64,000 nt of DNA from assembly GCA_032622095.1 (NCBI GenBank), contig CP136066.1:143557559-143621558 (forward strand), read 5' to 3'. The notes beneath the pieces are model-generated. The model ran no database searches. It worked only from the letters and a program-made list of their open reading frames with translations, and was not told where the DNA came from. Origin of the DNA: Siphonodentalium dalli (lineage: Eukaryota > Mollusca > Scaphopoda > Gadilida > Siphonodentaliidae). The position numbers and the translations under genes were made by a program. Positions 1 through 13,700 of this stretch are shown here, piece by piece; position 1 is the first letter of the stretch, and each line of letters starts with the position of its first letter.

Positions 1-1676
1 GGCTCTTGTGATAACAAACAAATCATTCTCTACATGGCAGATGACATGAAGTGATTAAAAACATATCACTTTGTTTCATTTATCAACAGTGTTCTAAAAT
101 CTGACCCATGTCTCATTAATTTTCTCAAATGGCAGTTAGTTTAGAAAATTCCAGAGAGGATATATATATAAAATCAGAAGTTACGGAATTCTCATTAAAT
201 TTAAATTGATCAAATAACTGAACCCCAGTTGCATAAAGATGCTTGAATCTCAAGATTAGCTAAATGATTTTAGCAATGTTCTAAAGCCCATTTTGGTAAC
301 TTAACCTACAAAACCCTTTATTAAACAGCATGTGCTGTGTATTGTTGAAACTTAAAAAAAAATTTAGATACCATAGCTTTTATCTGCACATTGGCATAAG
401 AGACATCAGAAAATAATATAGCCATATTAATAGCCAAGTAGTCCAAAGGCATGGGATGGAATTGATGAATATGGCTCCAAACAAATTCACCAGTACATGA
501 CAATATTTTGGACCGATTTAAACCAAATTTGGTGTGCTGACTCAGGGTACCGTTGGTGGAGTTAAAATAGTGTTAGTTTTTAAAATTTTGTTATTTAAAT
601 TATTATTTTTTTTTAATTATTTAAAAACAAATATTTTATCCAAATTTGGTTCCGATCAGATATAAAATGTTCGAGTTATCGCACCATGCGTAAAGTGTCT
701 ACAGACAGACATACAGCCAGACAGACAGACAGACAGACGGACGGACGGACTAACGACGAGTGGTCAATCCAGACAACGACACTATGTTTACCATACTATG
801 GTATGGGTAAACATAATAACTCCCAGTCACATCCATGCAGATGAACATAATTTCATAAAACAAGAGCCACCATACAATTTAGTAATAATACATTTTTTTC
901 CCAATAACTTTGACGTCACCAGAAAGTTCTGTTGGCTGGAGGTAATGACGTTAGTCATATTACTGTTGGGTAAAGGGTTAAGCACCCCTCAATTACTATT
1001 TATTTGGTTTTGGGGGTAAAAAACAATTGATTCGAGTCGAGGATCCCACCTATCAAAGCTCAGAGTTATAGATATCAATTTTTGATGTCAATTATTTTGC
1101 ACCATCGAGAATTTTAGTGGCCCAGTAAAAGTCTCAGACCAAATTACAGATGCAGATGGATAACTCTAAAATCAAGAGGCTTTGTGTTGATAATAAGGCC
1201 AATTTCGTCGAACAACATGTTGATAAATAAAACTTTTTGGCCAATTTTATGCTATAGTTGACAGTGGTTAGAATTATTTTTGGGCAATTAATCAATTCCG
1301 AAAACTGAAGCGACATTTCAAAAAATATTGTTGTTGTTGGAATCTGATTATATGGGGACCATCAAATCGGATTGAGGAACTTTAACTGAATGTTGCTGCT
1401 TCAGAAGTTGATGCAGTTCATGTGAAAATAATGAAACAATTGGACACACCACAGCAAATTGGTGGATAAATTTGCGAATATATTTTCTCATTGTAGGGGG
1501 TCTCTGTTCATAGCTTTTTGCATGCGATTCTGATATAGTATTGTGTTATTTTAGCATGATTCTGTACAGGTATAGTTCTGTGCTAAATTCAACACAACAC
1601 TATTCCAGTATTGGACAAAGCTCTTGACCAATCAGACGCCACCATTACTGGGTGAGGCGAAATATTATGGAATAGC
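1..1676 (-). other. 3' UTR and 3' flank of the BNIP2-like gene
   Basis: No coding exon was found here. AATAAA occurs on the minus strand at 1004-999 and 322-317, so the transcript probably ends within this stretch; the choice between the two sites is open. Segment 989-1390 is a copy of interspersed repeat D. Segment 505-752 is a diverged repeat ending in a CAGACAGA/CGGACGGA microsatellite (about 699-750). Confidence 0.5.
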
Positions 1677-1779
1677 TTACTTTTTCACTATCTCTGGAAT
1701 ATGAACATAATCCATCGGCACCATGTTAGATAACTCATGAAGGTTCTTCACAAACTTCAGCTTGGAACTGAACTTGGAA
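1677..1779 (-). CDS. BNIP2: BNIP2-like gene, terminal coding exon and stop
   Basis: 103 nt from acceptor TCACTTTTCAG to a TAA stop at 1679-1677. It encodes [20 protein letters not shown] and [13 protein letters not shown], matching SSKFSQKIRYVFNLAEL...VPMEYVGIPE at the C-terminus of vertebrate BNIP2. The protein ends where the family normally ends, so the gene is intact at this side. The exon was found by reading the strand for the PM..HIPE motif, because it is too short to stand out by length. Confidence 0.96.
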
Positions 1780-4700
1780 CTGAAAAGTGACAAGAAACTA
1801 CAGGTATTAATTCATGTATATCTGTTCTAAACACTAAACAATTTTCATCATTAAGTTTTTTTTAATGCTCTGCTATTCCATAAATAGTAATGATAAATGC
1901 TTGGATTTTACCACTTAAAGATGAGATGAACTGAGTAATACTTCCCAGGGACAACTTAACCCTTTCATGATGGGAGCTGCATTGGTGCAGCATTAACCCT
2001 TTCAGTGCCAAGTCTGATTTATGTATCAACCCATATTTCCTGGATCATTTTTCAAATTTATTGATTATAATAATGTGATACATTTTGGAAAGAGCTCTAA
2101 GAGAAAGGGTTAAAGATGCTGTGCCAATGAATTTTCTTATATATGTGAGTCTCCGAGCACTTTACTATGATTGGAAGTGTATAAAAAAGTGTCTCACAAC
2201 ACGCCTATTTACCGTCAACTCCACTTAGTATTTCCTACCGGTACATTTAAAAAAATTCCAGCTAATTGCTGCTAATTCCAAACCAAATCGCTTCTTGAAC
2301 AGTTTGTGAACACCATTAATTTTTATCAAAAAAAGTTAATGTTTACTCAATTTGTATTTTTTTACACACCATGAGCGACATATTATTTTAGTGTGTTAGT
2401 ACATAGGTATCAGCATCTCAGATCAGACATTGTCAATTATGTACAAACATGTGCCTGTAAAAATATTGCTAAAAGTGTTGAAATTCTAGTTAACTTCTAT
2501 TGAGATCAATAACTTATATGCACAAATTAATCCAAGATGATGTCTTTGTTGGAATCAACAGGTACTGACTGGAATTTTCTAAGAAATTAACAAAATAGCG
2601 AGCACCGTAGCATAAAAAAAATACAATAACCAGATTTGAATGACACTTTTTATACATTTCCGATTGTTGTTCACGTACATACTGAAGGACAAACTCAAGG
2701 TAATATCACTCCAACTAATGCACACAAAGTCATTATATGAAATGAATTTACACAAGTGTGATTCTTATTATGACATCGTTACCAACACACATTTAGCACC
2801 CAGATCAGTAGTTGTGATGCAGGTCAGGCCATTTGATTACGCGGTATGATGCTTATGCCGAAAAATACTGTATACTGACAGTGCAACAAAAAGCATTAAG
2901 ATTTTCTGACTGTAACAAATATAAACCATTATCACATGATAAAAGGCTGACACTGAGGTCCACGTTCTCCCTGATAAATAAATATGGCCTATGCTTCCCA
3001 ATGATGTGGGACTAAATATATTGACAAAGAAGGATATGTTACAATATGTTTGAAAACCATATAGTTTGATAAAAAGCAAAAATTTGTACGCTCCGTAAGC
3101 CTCCGTTTCATGCCAAATTTAGGCAACCAGTCTAAACATGATGACAAAGATATTAGTATTTAAATACATCATTTGATTCCCACTAAAGCGATCTCTCAGC
3201 AACAAAATACTGACCACATCTGGGAGGTTTGTGACAACTTTGGTAAGAAAACAAAAATAACAAGTAAGTGTGAATGCAGTTAAGTGTTAGTAAAGTGAGA
3301 AGTAGTGTCTATAAATCAAGAAGACAACACCAAATACAAAATACCGGTATGTCTGGCGAGATATGCACCAATATCGACATGAATTGTAACATCATCATGT
3401 GGAGATGTCGTACGTTGGATTCCATCTGGCTTTGAACATCACACTGTGTTGGTTGATAACTTCGACAAGTGACCTCATATTTCAATTGTTGTGGGAACTC
3501 ATCCATAAACTGAGTACCTGGCTTGGGGCATAAATGCTCGATAGGAAATTGCAAGACAATGGCTGTCTGCATATCGCTTCCTAGGTGATAATTGGCAATG
3601 CATTGAAACAAATTACTGTGTAATATGTGTATACATGGATCAATTATTATTATTAATCAGACATGCTTACATTCTTGTATTAGGCGAGAGTCTTGTAAAA
3701 TTCAGCACTGCATCCCACATCCCACGACCGAGGAGTTTCTCCCAAATTCATTGAGCAATAAAAGATAATATTTTCCCTTTCAGCATACTGAAACCATATA
3801 TCTATTTCTGGCTATATTTATAATGAACCATTAGGTACAACCAGCAAAAATAACTCAAAAGGGAAGTTTCACTAAAGGGACATGATATGAGAAAAATATA
3901 GATATACAAACATTAATGTCCTATTACGTTGATAACCACTTTACAACAGAGATTTTGCCTGATGGTATATTTTCCAAATGACCTCACCAATGATGTGTAG
4001 TACTAAATTTTGACCAAACTCAGTTCTGCAAATCTGGTCTATTTTATTAAATATCTACATGGAAATACAAAGCTGAAGTGATAATTTAACGGGAACAACA
4101 TTATGGATAGACCGACAGGAGATTTTCTTCATCATTCTTTCAGAAAAATGTCATTGCCATAACTATTTCATATTTAAAACAAATCCAGCCGATTATCATC
4201 TTTTGGCAATGATTCCATAAACCAGACAAAAAAGAAATATGTGCATATAAATTGAAACCACCAATTAGCTTGTGGTTATAAATTGAACCATACATGTATC
4301 ATGGAAACTTTAACTCTAGTTATGTCTAAGTTAATATGGTCCTAATGTGTTTATTTTGAAGAAATAACACACATCGTCACAAGGTAGTCACATTTTATGA
4401 AACATGCACATTGCTTGTATGAGCCTGCTGCCAGTCCAATCAATCATCAATTACTATTGAAAAAGTTTAATATTACGTAAGAGTAATCGGTTGGCTCCAT
4501 AGCAATGATTGTCAAGAAACTTTAAAACAGATAAATGTCATCGTGATCTTTGCTAAAATACCAGGAGGATATACAGTAATGCCCGAAGTATATGACCCTT
4601 TAACAACAGCAGAATTAAGGGAAATTTTTCAGGATTTAGTCGGAAATATGGCTTGTTGCCATTCATCGGAAAGATCTCACCGAGAGCTTTTCGATGAATG

Positions 4701-7700
4701 GCAGCGAGCCATATTTCCGACTAAATCCTGAAAAATTTCCCATAATTCTGCTGTGGTTTAGGGGTCAATTATTTAGGAAATTACTGTAGTAGATGGAAAA
4801 ATGAAAAAAAATGAGAATCAACACTGAAATCATTTTGTATCATGAAGATGCTTGCCATGTTGCATCATTTATGATAATTAAAACAAGTTAATAGTAAATG
4901 CACCTAATTAACCAGTATTTGAACTCAACGAGAGATATCACAGCATTTACTGGTCTATAATCACATTTGGTATACTCTAAAGTGTCATATGTATCAAAGT
5001 CACTGATTAGTGTTTTCTCTAGCCACATTCTGTTTGAAATAAAAAAATGTACACAAATTCCACCACAATATGGAAAATTTTCGCACAAATGGTGGCCATT
5101 TTATCAGCCATTTTTAATTTACCCATATATAAAAGATAAAGTTGTCGTCAACAAGTATACAGCTTAATACATGTCCAACCAAAATATGTACAAAGTGAGC
5201 AGCTTTCATGCAGTTACTGGTCAACAGCAATGCTTAATGGCTAAATTTGGTAGCGAAATAATGATTCGTAACCATGGTAATTTTTCAGCTTGGCAGGATA
5301 TCCAAAATGAATTATATTCATGTGTTGTAATTGTGTGCCAAATTTTGCGGTTTTATCATGAAATGTAAGATTTTTCATTTAATCGCCCCACTATAAGGTA
5401 ATTTGTTGATATGAATATTTCCCATGGGAACTACTCGTCAATGAGTATTTAGCATAGAACGGGTTAATAAAGATACTTGGCGAATACCGAGAACCTCACA
5501 TTTGTGTTACTGGTAATCAATTTATCAATGTATGGCATAAACTTCACTTTTCTTATCTCAAAAACTGTGTATGGTTTATAGAGATTAAAGTGATGTGAAA
5601 CACTCCAGTCGGGTGATCAGATAGAAATAGAGAATAATCTTGCTCAAAGTAGTTATATTTATGAAAATTAATCCAAATTGACAACACACACACCGTCATT
5701 CTGATATATTGATCGAATGCAATGACGCTCGATTGTGAAATTATCTGTGTTTGTTTATCGCCGATAGTTGTGTCCCGAATACAGATGTAAATATTTACAA
5801 TTGAGCGTAGTTCAGATGATGTTTTCTATGGAGTGGTATGGTTGATTTCTTTGAAATTTTCGGCTATGTTAGTAGAATGCTATATTGCCCAGGTTGGCAT
5901 AACATCTGAGTACTAAATTATCAGTTTCGCGCTCCCAAACAAGTCCATAATATGTCTTAAAACATATTCAATGATCACAGTTAGGTGTGGAATCTGGTGG
6001 AATGGGTTAAAATAAGAAAGTGTGTAATAACAGGGTGAAGATTGTGGACTTTGTTGAATGAAATTTATAAATGTTGAGGTCTATACCTAAATAATGTCTA
6101 ATATTAATAGAAATTAGTAAAACAAAACATACCCCATAAAGTATTCGTATTAGTAATTAAATAAATTACTATAAACACAAGTGGTTAATAAAAACATATT
6201 ACTGCATAAATCTAAATAGATACAAAATTTGGCGACACATAAAATTCCAAGATAACAATGAGAAACATACCTGATGAAAGGTCGGGTCATCATGACGACC
6301 GTCCGTATCCATAACGTCGGATGAACAAGCAACAACCCTTTAAGGTTTTTTCTCAGCCTAAATATCACATAGAAAAAATAGATGAAAATATATATCTCAT
6401 GCCAAAAGAAAAAAATGTTAATCAGAAACCTATTTATTTCTCAACTACAGATTTTGAGAAGATGAGTATTACACAACACTGGGAAGCAATTTTATGTTTT
6501 ACCTTGTTTCAATCGAACAAACATAAAATATTTATAGATGAACAACTATGAATTCACTTTATTGAAAAATATTTAATTGGATACTATAGACAACATTGTA
6601 GCATGTTCGTCTTCGTTTGAATACGACTATATACATACATATAGCATCATTTCATACAAATATAAAATAACATGATAAAAACTTCACATACTCTTGATAT
6701 ATATTTAAACATATGCAATACAGTTTCTGGCAAAATCTTTTCATAACATCCGCAGCGCTTAAACACAATAATACCTTCTGTCTTTTCAAACGGGTGGGTG
6801 GGTGGAACTACAGTTATGATCTATTCAAAGTCGAACATGGATTGAAGGCTAATGAGCGATGACTTAACCACGACAGTTCATTTGTTAACCCTTCTACACT
6901 TGATCGCCAAGGTGACATTTAATATGAAATCAGAATGACTGATAAGTGCTCTGTTAACACTTTCATGATGGGAATGCACTGGTGAAGCATTAAAGATCCT
7001 ATGCCAGTGCATGCTCTTATATATACGAGTCTCACATAGGGAGCCTTGCATATATAAGAGAATGCAATGGCTTACAAGGTCAAGGTAAACATTGATATGC
7101 CAATGCATTCTCTTATATATGTGAGGCTCCCTATGGCAGACTCGCATATATAAGAGAATGCATTGGCACAGGGTTTTCGAAAAATTTCAAGAAGCTCATG
7201 TTATGGAAGTGTTAATAAGTAAGTTGAGTGTAAATATAAGAAATTGATGTTGATTCTAGTGCGTTCCATGGAGTTTCACGTTCAACACTTGAAATGTCAG
7301 AAATTGTTCAGTCATACTCTTGCAAGCAAATCAACATCCATTTTTTAAATGAACTCATGACTGAACAATTTCTGACGGTACTATTTATACATTGGTTAAG
7401 TGTTATCAGTCATCATTCGTGTTCTGCAGTGAAAATGATAATTTCGAAAAGTGGGATTTCGAAAATTTTTATAAATGATTTTAGTTGTTGGTATATGACA
7501 CAAGGATAATAGTAGGTATGACATAAGCTGAACAACAACATTACCACCTCAAAAACCATGTTGATCAAAACAGCCATAATTCAAGGACCACCATTTGTAT
7601 CAGGCCAAAGAACAAAATATTTGTGGTTTGGGTTTCCCTACTGACCATATTTTAAACCCCCTACCCTAAAGTTTTTTTCATGGTTTTCAAGAAAATCCAT

Positions 7701-10700
7701 TTAATTTTTTCTCCAAAAATTTCATAAAACACAAAAAACACATGTACACATGTATACACCCGTCAGTAAGCCCATCCTCGAATATAAGCCCAGTCTGGGT
7801 TTTTTTTACCCTAAACAAAACATGGGGTGGTCCTTTTAGATACACCCCCATTTTCTGAGCATTTGGAAGGTGTCTAGAGACATGATTGTATTCTGAATAC
7901 AATCATGTCTCTATCCTGTAGCATAGGAGAAGATACTCAAGCACATCTTTTATTTTTTCCAGTTGTTTTTCTTAAATAATAAAGATGTATAATAGTATAC
8001 ACTTGTGTTAACATTGTTGTGAATTATACACATCTTATTCTATTCTTAGTTGTTGAATCAATTCAATAAAATCAAAGGTGTCACCTCTATCAGAGTAAAT
8101 CCAATGGGATGTGGAGTAATGACTTGGTGTTTTTATAGGATCCTTTGATAATGCAGAAGAGTGACCTGTTGTGTTTTTATAAGAATTAGCTTGATTAATA
8201 ATCATAATGTAACTAAATTAACTTGTGAACTCATCATACAACCCTATTGTGTTTACAAATTAATCCCAAAATGTTCAACCTTATTCAAAATGATCCCAAA
8301 TGTATAGCACTGTCTATCACTGTTTTTAGATATTATCATACTATTTTATCTTAATAATATAAATAAAACACAATATTATCTTTATTCAACACAAAAATAT
8401 GGTATTGGTATAAAACATGATGGTAGGTCGGCACCTGAAGGCTAACAGAATTTTTGCACAGGGGGGTCCTTGTGAATAAGCCCAGTACCCACTTTTTGAG
8501 CAAAAATGTGCACGAGCCCCACAGGCTTACTGATGGGTGTATACAGTAAGTATCTCAGAATAATATTAATTAAAAAAATAAAATTTCAAGCCTACCTACC
8601 AACCCTATTTTTTTTTCGGCTTGTAACCCAAAGCAGAGATTTAATTTTCTTTGGCCTCAACTTAAATGTGAATTCATTGTGAGTAAACATAGCTCCACCC
8701 CTTACCTCCTGTCAATCATTTTGTAGCACTTTTTCAACCAACTAAAGCTTGGCATTTGTCTCTTTGGGGTAGAACCATGGAAGTAAACAATCATGTAATC
8801 CTCAGCAACCAACAGCTCAAGAGTGTTTATAACATATCTGAAAATGAAATCACATAATCTGAAACGTGTTACAAAAACAATACACAGATATATATATGTT
8901 GAAAGATTGCAGTCAAAAGTCGAAAAATTTATAAACATGAACACCAAGGAAACATCAAGTGATATATCATTGCACTGTTTGTAACAAAAATGTTTAGAAA
9001 ATTGGCAAAGAAAATATCATTGGCCAAAAATATCAAGCCTATAGTCAGCAATCACCTCTCCAAATATCACCATATCTCATGAAACCCTTACATTCATGAT
9101 GGGAGCCACACTGGTGCAGCATTAAAGATCCTGTGCCAGTGCATTCACTTATATATGCGAGCCTCACATATATAAAATAATGCATTGGCACAGGGTTTTC
9201 GAAAAAGTACAAACCAGATCAAAATTGAGCACAGAACACACTTTGGTACCCTGACAAAAAAGAAAATGTTGACAATTTATTGGACTGGTAAGTTGATAAT
9301 ACAACGTTATGTTTACATACTAAGTGTTGTCATCACTAAATCCAGCATTCTGATTGGTCGGCGCCCACGTGGCTAGTTGCAATTATTTCTCGGTGAATGC
9401 GCAACGGCTTATAACTGCAAGCTCATAACAACATCGATACGTCATTTGGGTTTGGAAAGACGAACGCGTAATGTTTTGGGCGCATTTGGATTCGCGCAGG
9501 ATTGACTTAATAAATCATCGGGTTTCAATTGTTCCTGTTAACTTTTGTCAAGGGTGCTATGGGGTATTTTGGGCTGGTTTTGTCACGATACACTTTTCGA
9601 TTTAAATACATTTACAAAAGTGGCTTTTTCGCTAAATGTATATAAATATAAGGATTAACTGTCATGTGGACTGTTTTTATGGAGATGTAACCGTGAGATA
9701 AGTGGTCATAACTTGTATGTAAAACCCTTCGGGTTAAATGTATTATAATATGGAATACGTTGGATATAATATGATCTGGTGATAATCGAGACATAAGTGG
9801 GCCTTTAATCAATTGAAAAAAATTCAATGCTTTGTGGTTTAAAAATAAAACAATGTAAAACAAGAGGCAATCAGTGCTCTTTAGTATTGATATACGATAT
9901 CGGCTTGACCTATTTTACAGTTTTTGTGGCTCCCATCAGTACAGACATGCAGTCGTCTAAAAATTTATCCATTATTTCTTATGCATGTTATTTATTCTCT
10001 TTTATTACACTCCTATGCGTAATTTCCATTGAAAACGCTGTTAATTAAAAATGGTAATAACACCAGTGAATTATGTCATTTCCTGTGATGTCATTGAAGT
10101 TACGTCGCTTATTGACCTGATACTGATAATGGTTGATCTTTCTCCACATCGGGACTTTCATGTATTAATTCTGTGTGTTTTAATCATATTTGGCGAACCA
10201 GATTGATGCAGAAGTGTAATAAATAGAGTAATCAATTAGTTCTGAGAATTACGTTCAATAATTTACTTGAGGCGAGAGATGTTTGGGTAAGAAACTTGCG
10301 CACTCATTTCTGACCAACGTCTCTTGTCTCTTGTGAATTAGTTAACGTAATTATCGGCATCAATTGATTACTCTCTATTTGCTTTGATTTTTGCTATATT
10401 TGTTGCCACTGTTTTTGTTTTAGTTTCGGTTTTCTCAATGATGCTATATTTTGGCATTTCAATCTGACAATTATTTTTTAAATCATTAAACAAATTCAGA
10501 AATGCCAAAAAAAAAAAATTTGGCCAGCGCAGACCCTGTTCCCAACACTTACAAAAACAAATTATCCATGACGTATCTGTAGTCTTTTCGACTTCGGTCA
10601 GGAAGATAACAACCATTAAATATAATTATTGCATTCAGCCCATCACCATAGTAACCTGAAATACAAATTGTAACAAGTTGTATAAATATTCTACTGACAA

Positions 10701-13700
10701 GAAAATGAATCAATACACATTTAGTTTGAGAGATTGATTGGATGGAAACCTTTGAAGGCCATTTGATTGAACACACCGCTGATTGTGTTATTGATAAAAT
10801 CAAGTGACCTGACACACGCATCTATTGTAAGAGGATAGCACCCAGTGTTCACGCTGTCGGTAGCCAAATTAGCCAATGGCTAATCTTTTTCGAATTTGGC
10901 TAATAAAAATTTCATTTGGCTAAAATTTTGGCTAAACTTTTTTTTACCCCAAATGTAGACTGAAAGCATGGAGTCAGAAAGCTAATTAATAAAAGCGCTC
11001 AATAGATTGACATTCAAGACGAAGTTAGGTGACGAAAGTATTTCATTATTTTCGTACTTATGAAATATCGTTCCGTAACAGCAAAAGGTAAGCTCTAACA
11101 ATTAGTGAACAGTAAACATATTTTTATTTCCAAATCTAACATAAATTTTGGCAAGTTGGTTTTCAATTCTGTGATATGAACGATCTAGTCCGAAAATATC
11201 GAAACTGGGAATATATTGCCGACTGTACAAAGGGAAACCCGATCGCGGACAGTACAAAGGGAAACCCGATCGACAACTCTATCAACCAAGCGATCACACA
11301 GTGATATGCAATCATCTTTAGTTTTCACAAGACGGACATTCAAAGACGCATGGACATTAAACCGACCGTGGTTGAATCATGACAATGTGAAGAAAGCAAT
11401 ATTTTGTAAAGTGTGCATTGACGCTGGTATATAAGCAATTTGTTCGTAACAGGCTGTTTTAATCTGGAGAAAGATTACGTCACTCTGCACGAAACAGCAA
11501 AAGGTTAATATTTTACATTTAATCCCCTAATCCCCCATTGTCTGTCTGGTCACTCACGGGACTCCCGCACAATGCATGTTTATGATGACATTGTATTTAT
11601 GACGGTCGAGGTTTATGAGCACCAAGTGTAAGACAATAGCTTAATCAGCCAAATGTGAATCACGACAGATACTTTGTGGCTATTTGTCGTCAATACCGAT
11701 ACAGTCAAAATAATATGCATGCTTTTATGACAGATTGTAATTTGATAATGGCGTAACAATATTAAGTTATTAGTTTCCAGATGTCACTTAGATATTTTCG
11801 CAAGGATAAATATTTAATGATTTAAAACAAAATATTGATATAAAACAAACAAAAACAAAATTAAGAAGGACAATCCCGGGTTACCCCCACCCCCCCCCCC
11901 CCCCAAAAATCACTCTTTCACATAAATATTAAAATATTTTTTAATAAATGATATATATAAAAATACTTCTAGTCTAGTTCATAAAAATTATTTAAATTAT
12001 TGTGTATTTTACCTGTGTCTGTTAGATTTTACGTTTAGTCATCAATTGTGAACCGACCAGAAAACGATGATTTAATTTGGCCAAAGTTTTTTTTAATTTG
12101 GCCAAAAAACATTTGGCTAAAGTTTTTTTCATTTGGCTAATAAAATTTTCATTTGGCTAAAATTTTGGCTAAAGTTTTTTTCGGTCCAGCGTGAACACTG
12201 ATAGCACCATTTGAGTGGCTTGCATATAATACAAATTTATCTGAGGAAACCACATTTATCGCATTTTATTCTAAATATTCACTTTCAAAAATTTCACTAA
12301 AATTAAGACTGGATTAAGCTGAGTATACTAGCACATACAGACATATTTTCTTTCACCACTCAATAAATTAAGGCCAAGTGAGGGGGGGGGGGGGGTATCA
12401 CCCCTTCAACTTTGGTCAAAAGTTTCAACAGTTAGAAATTTCATGCCAGAACAACAGCAGTTGGAAATTTCAGATATTAAAATGTGGTTGACATGGTTCT
12501 GATAGTTTGATCTCCCAATCAATATATATATACGTAATATGTTATTTTCAAACCAAAAGTCAAATATTACCCTACGGAATTCAATCTGAAGTGAAATATT
12601 ACAAATTAATCTTAAAGAAACTAAATTTCATGAGAAATGATATCTTTTTAAAATTCATCGCCATAAAAATGACCTTTAACCCTTTCTATAGTAAATATTC
12701 ATTGATGAATAGATATCCCTTGTTCAGATAACAAGTTCAACAAACGAGGTCGTTTGTTGAACTTATTATTTGAACATTTCCCTCCAACAAATAGGACTCT
12801 TTTTGCTCTTTTTTTATCTGCTTATTTTTTTTTGAACACCCCTCCAGATGAATAACAGACCATTCCAATGTATAGTTTTAATATTGAATGGGAGAATCCA
12901 TTTAGAATGGAAAGTGTTAAGTTAATGTATCTCAATGACATGGGTTTCTTGTAAATTTAGATGTTATTTAATTTATTAAGACTCAATTTCTTACCTCCAT
13001 GAGAAATGACCTTTTTGTAAGGTTCTATAATTCTGAGATCCAATCGGAATTCAGTCTCAGCTACAATGACTCGACGCCAGTGTTTGGCGTCTTCAGACTC
13101 CTCAGCAGCAGAATACTCTGAAATCGGCTCGGATTCTTCTGGACTTTTGACTGGCGTATCATCTGTGAAAAAAATTAATGATGTGAAGACGTGGATTCTC
13201 TTATTTAAAAAAATGAATCCAAAGATTTTCTTGAAAACTATGGAAAAAAATTTAGGGTAAGGGGTTTAAACGAAGACTGTACCTAAATCCAGCCATTTAT
13301 GGCCCCATAGGCCTAAATGACTGGATTTAGGTACAGTATACCTTTAAAATAGAAGAATGCAAACAAAAGCAATTGAAACTTCTTTGGAAGTCCTCATTAT
13401 GGTGAACATTCATACAAGGTTTCAGCCAAGGTTAAAATCAGGGTACACTCTACGCTGGCTGGAAATTTCTTTTGGCCATAGGGAGCCTTGCATATATAAG
13501 AGAATGCATTGGCCTAACAATGTTTTCCTTGACCTTGTGAGCCAGAGCATTCTCTTATAAATGCGAGGTTCCCTGTGGGAGACTCGCATTTATAAAAGAA
13601 TGTACTGGCACAGGATATTAATGCTGCACCAGCGTGGCTCCGGTCATGGAAGGGTTAACACCTCTACCAACAGAGTTAATCTCATTACATATGAGACTGT

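Larger units (their letters stand above)
1780..6270 (-). other. Last intron of the BNIP2-like gene
   Basis: About 4.5 kb between the last two exons. It holds MITE A fragments (about 1958-2160), a full hairpin MITE B (4572-4788), a relic of MITE F near 5430-5468 and one copy of repeat G (about 5588-5962). Nothing coding was recognised in 2160-4570. Confidence 0.7.

Noticed and set aside
321-503. Frame with PMPLDYLAI considered as the BNIP2 C-terminal exon
   Set aside because: The real terminal exon, with SSKFSSK and PMDYVHIPE, is at 1677-1779 with correct phase and stop.
3309-3611. 100-codon minus-strand frame in the last intron
   Set aside because: It has no family similarity or splice-consistent ends, and the BCH domain is complete without it.
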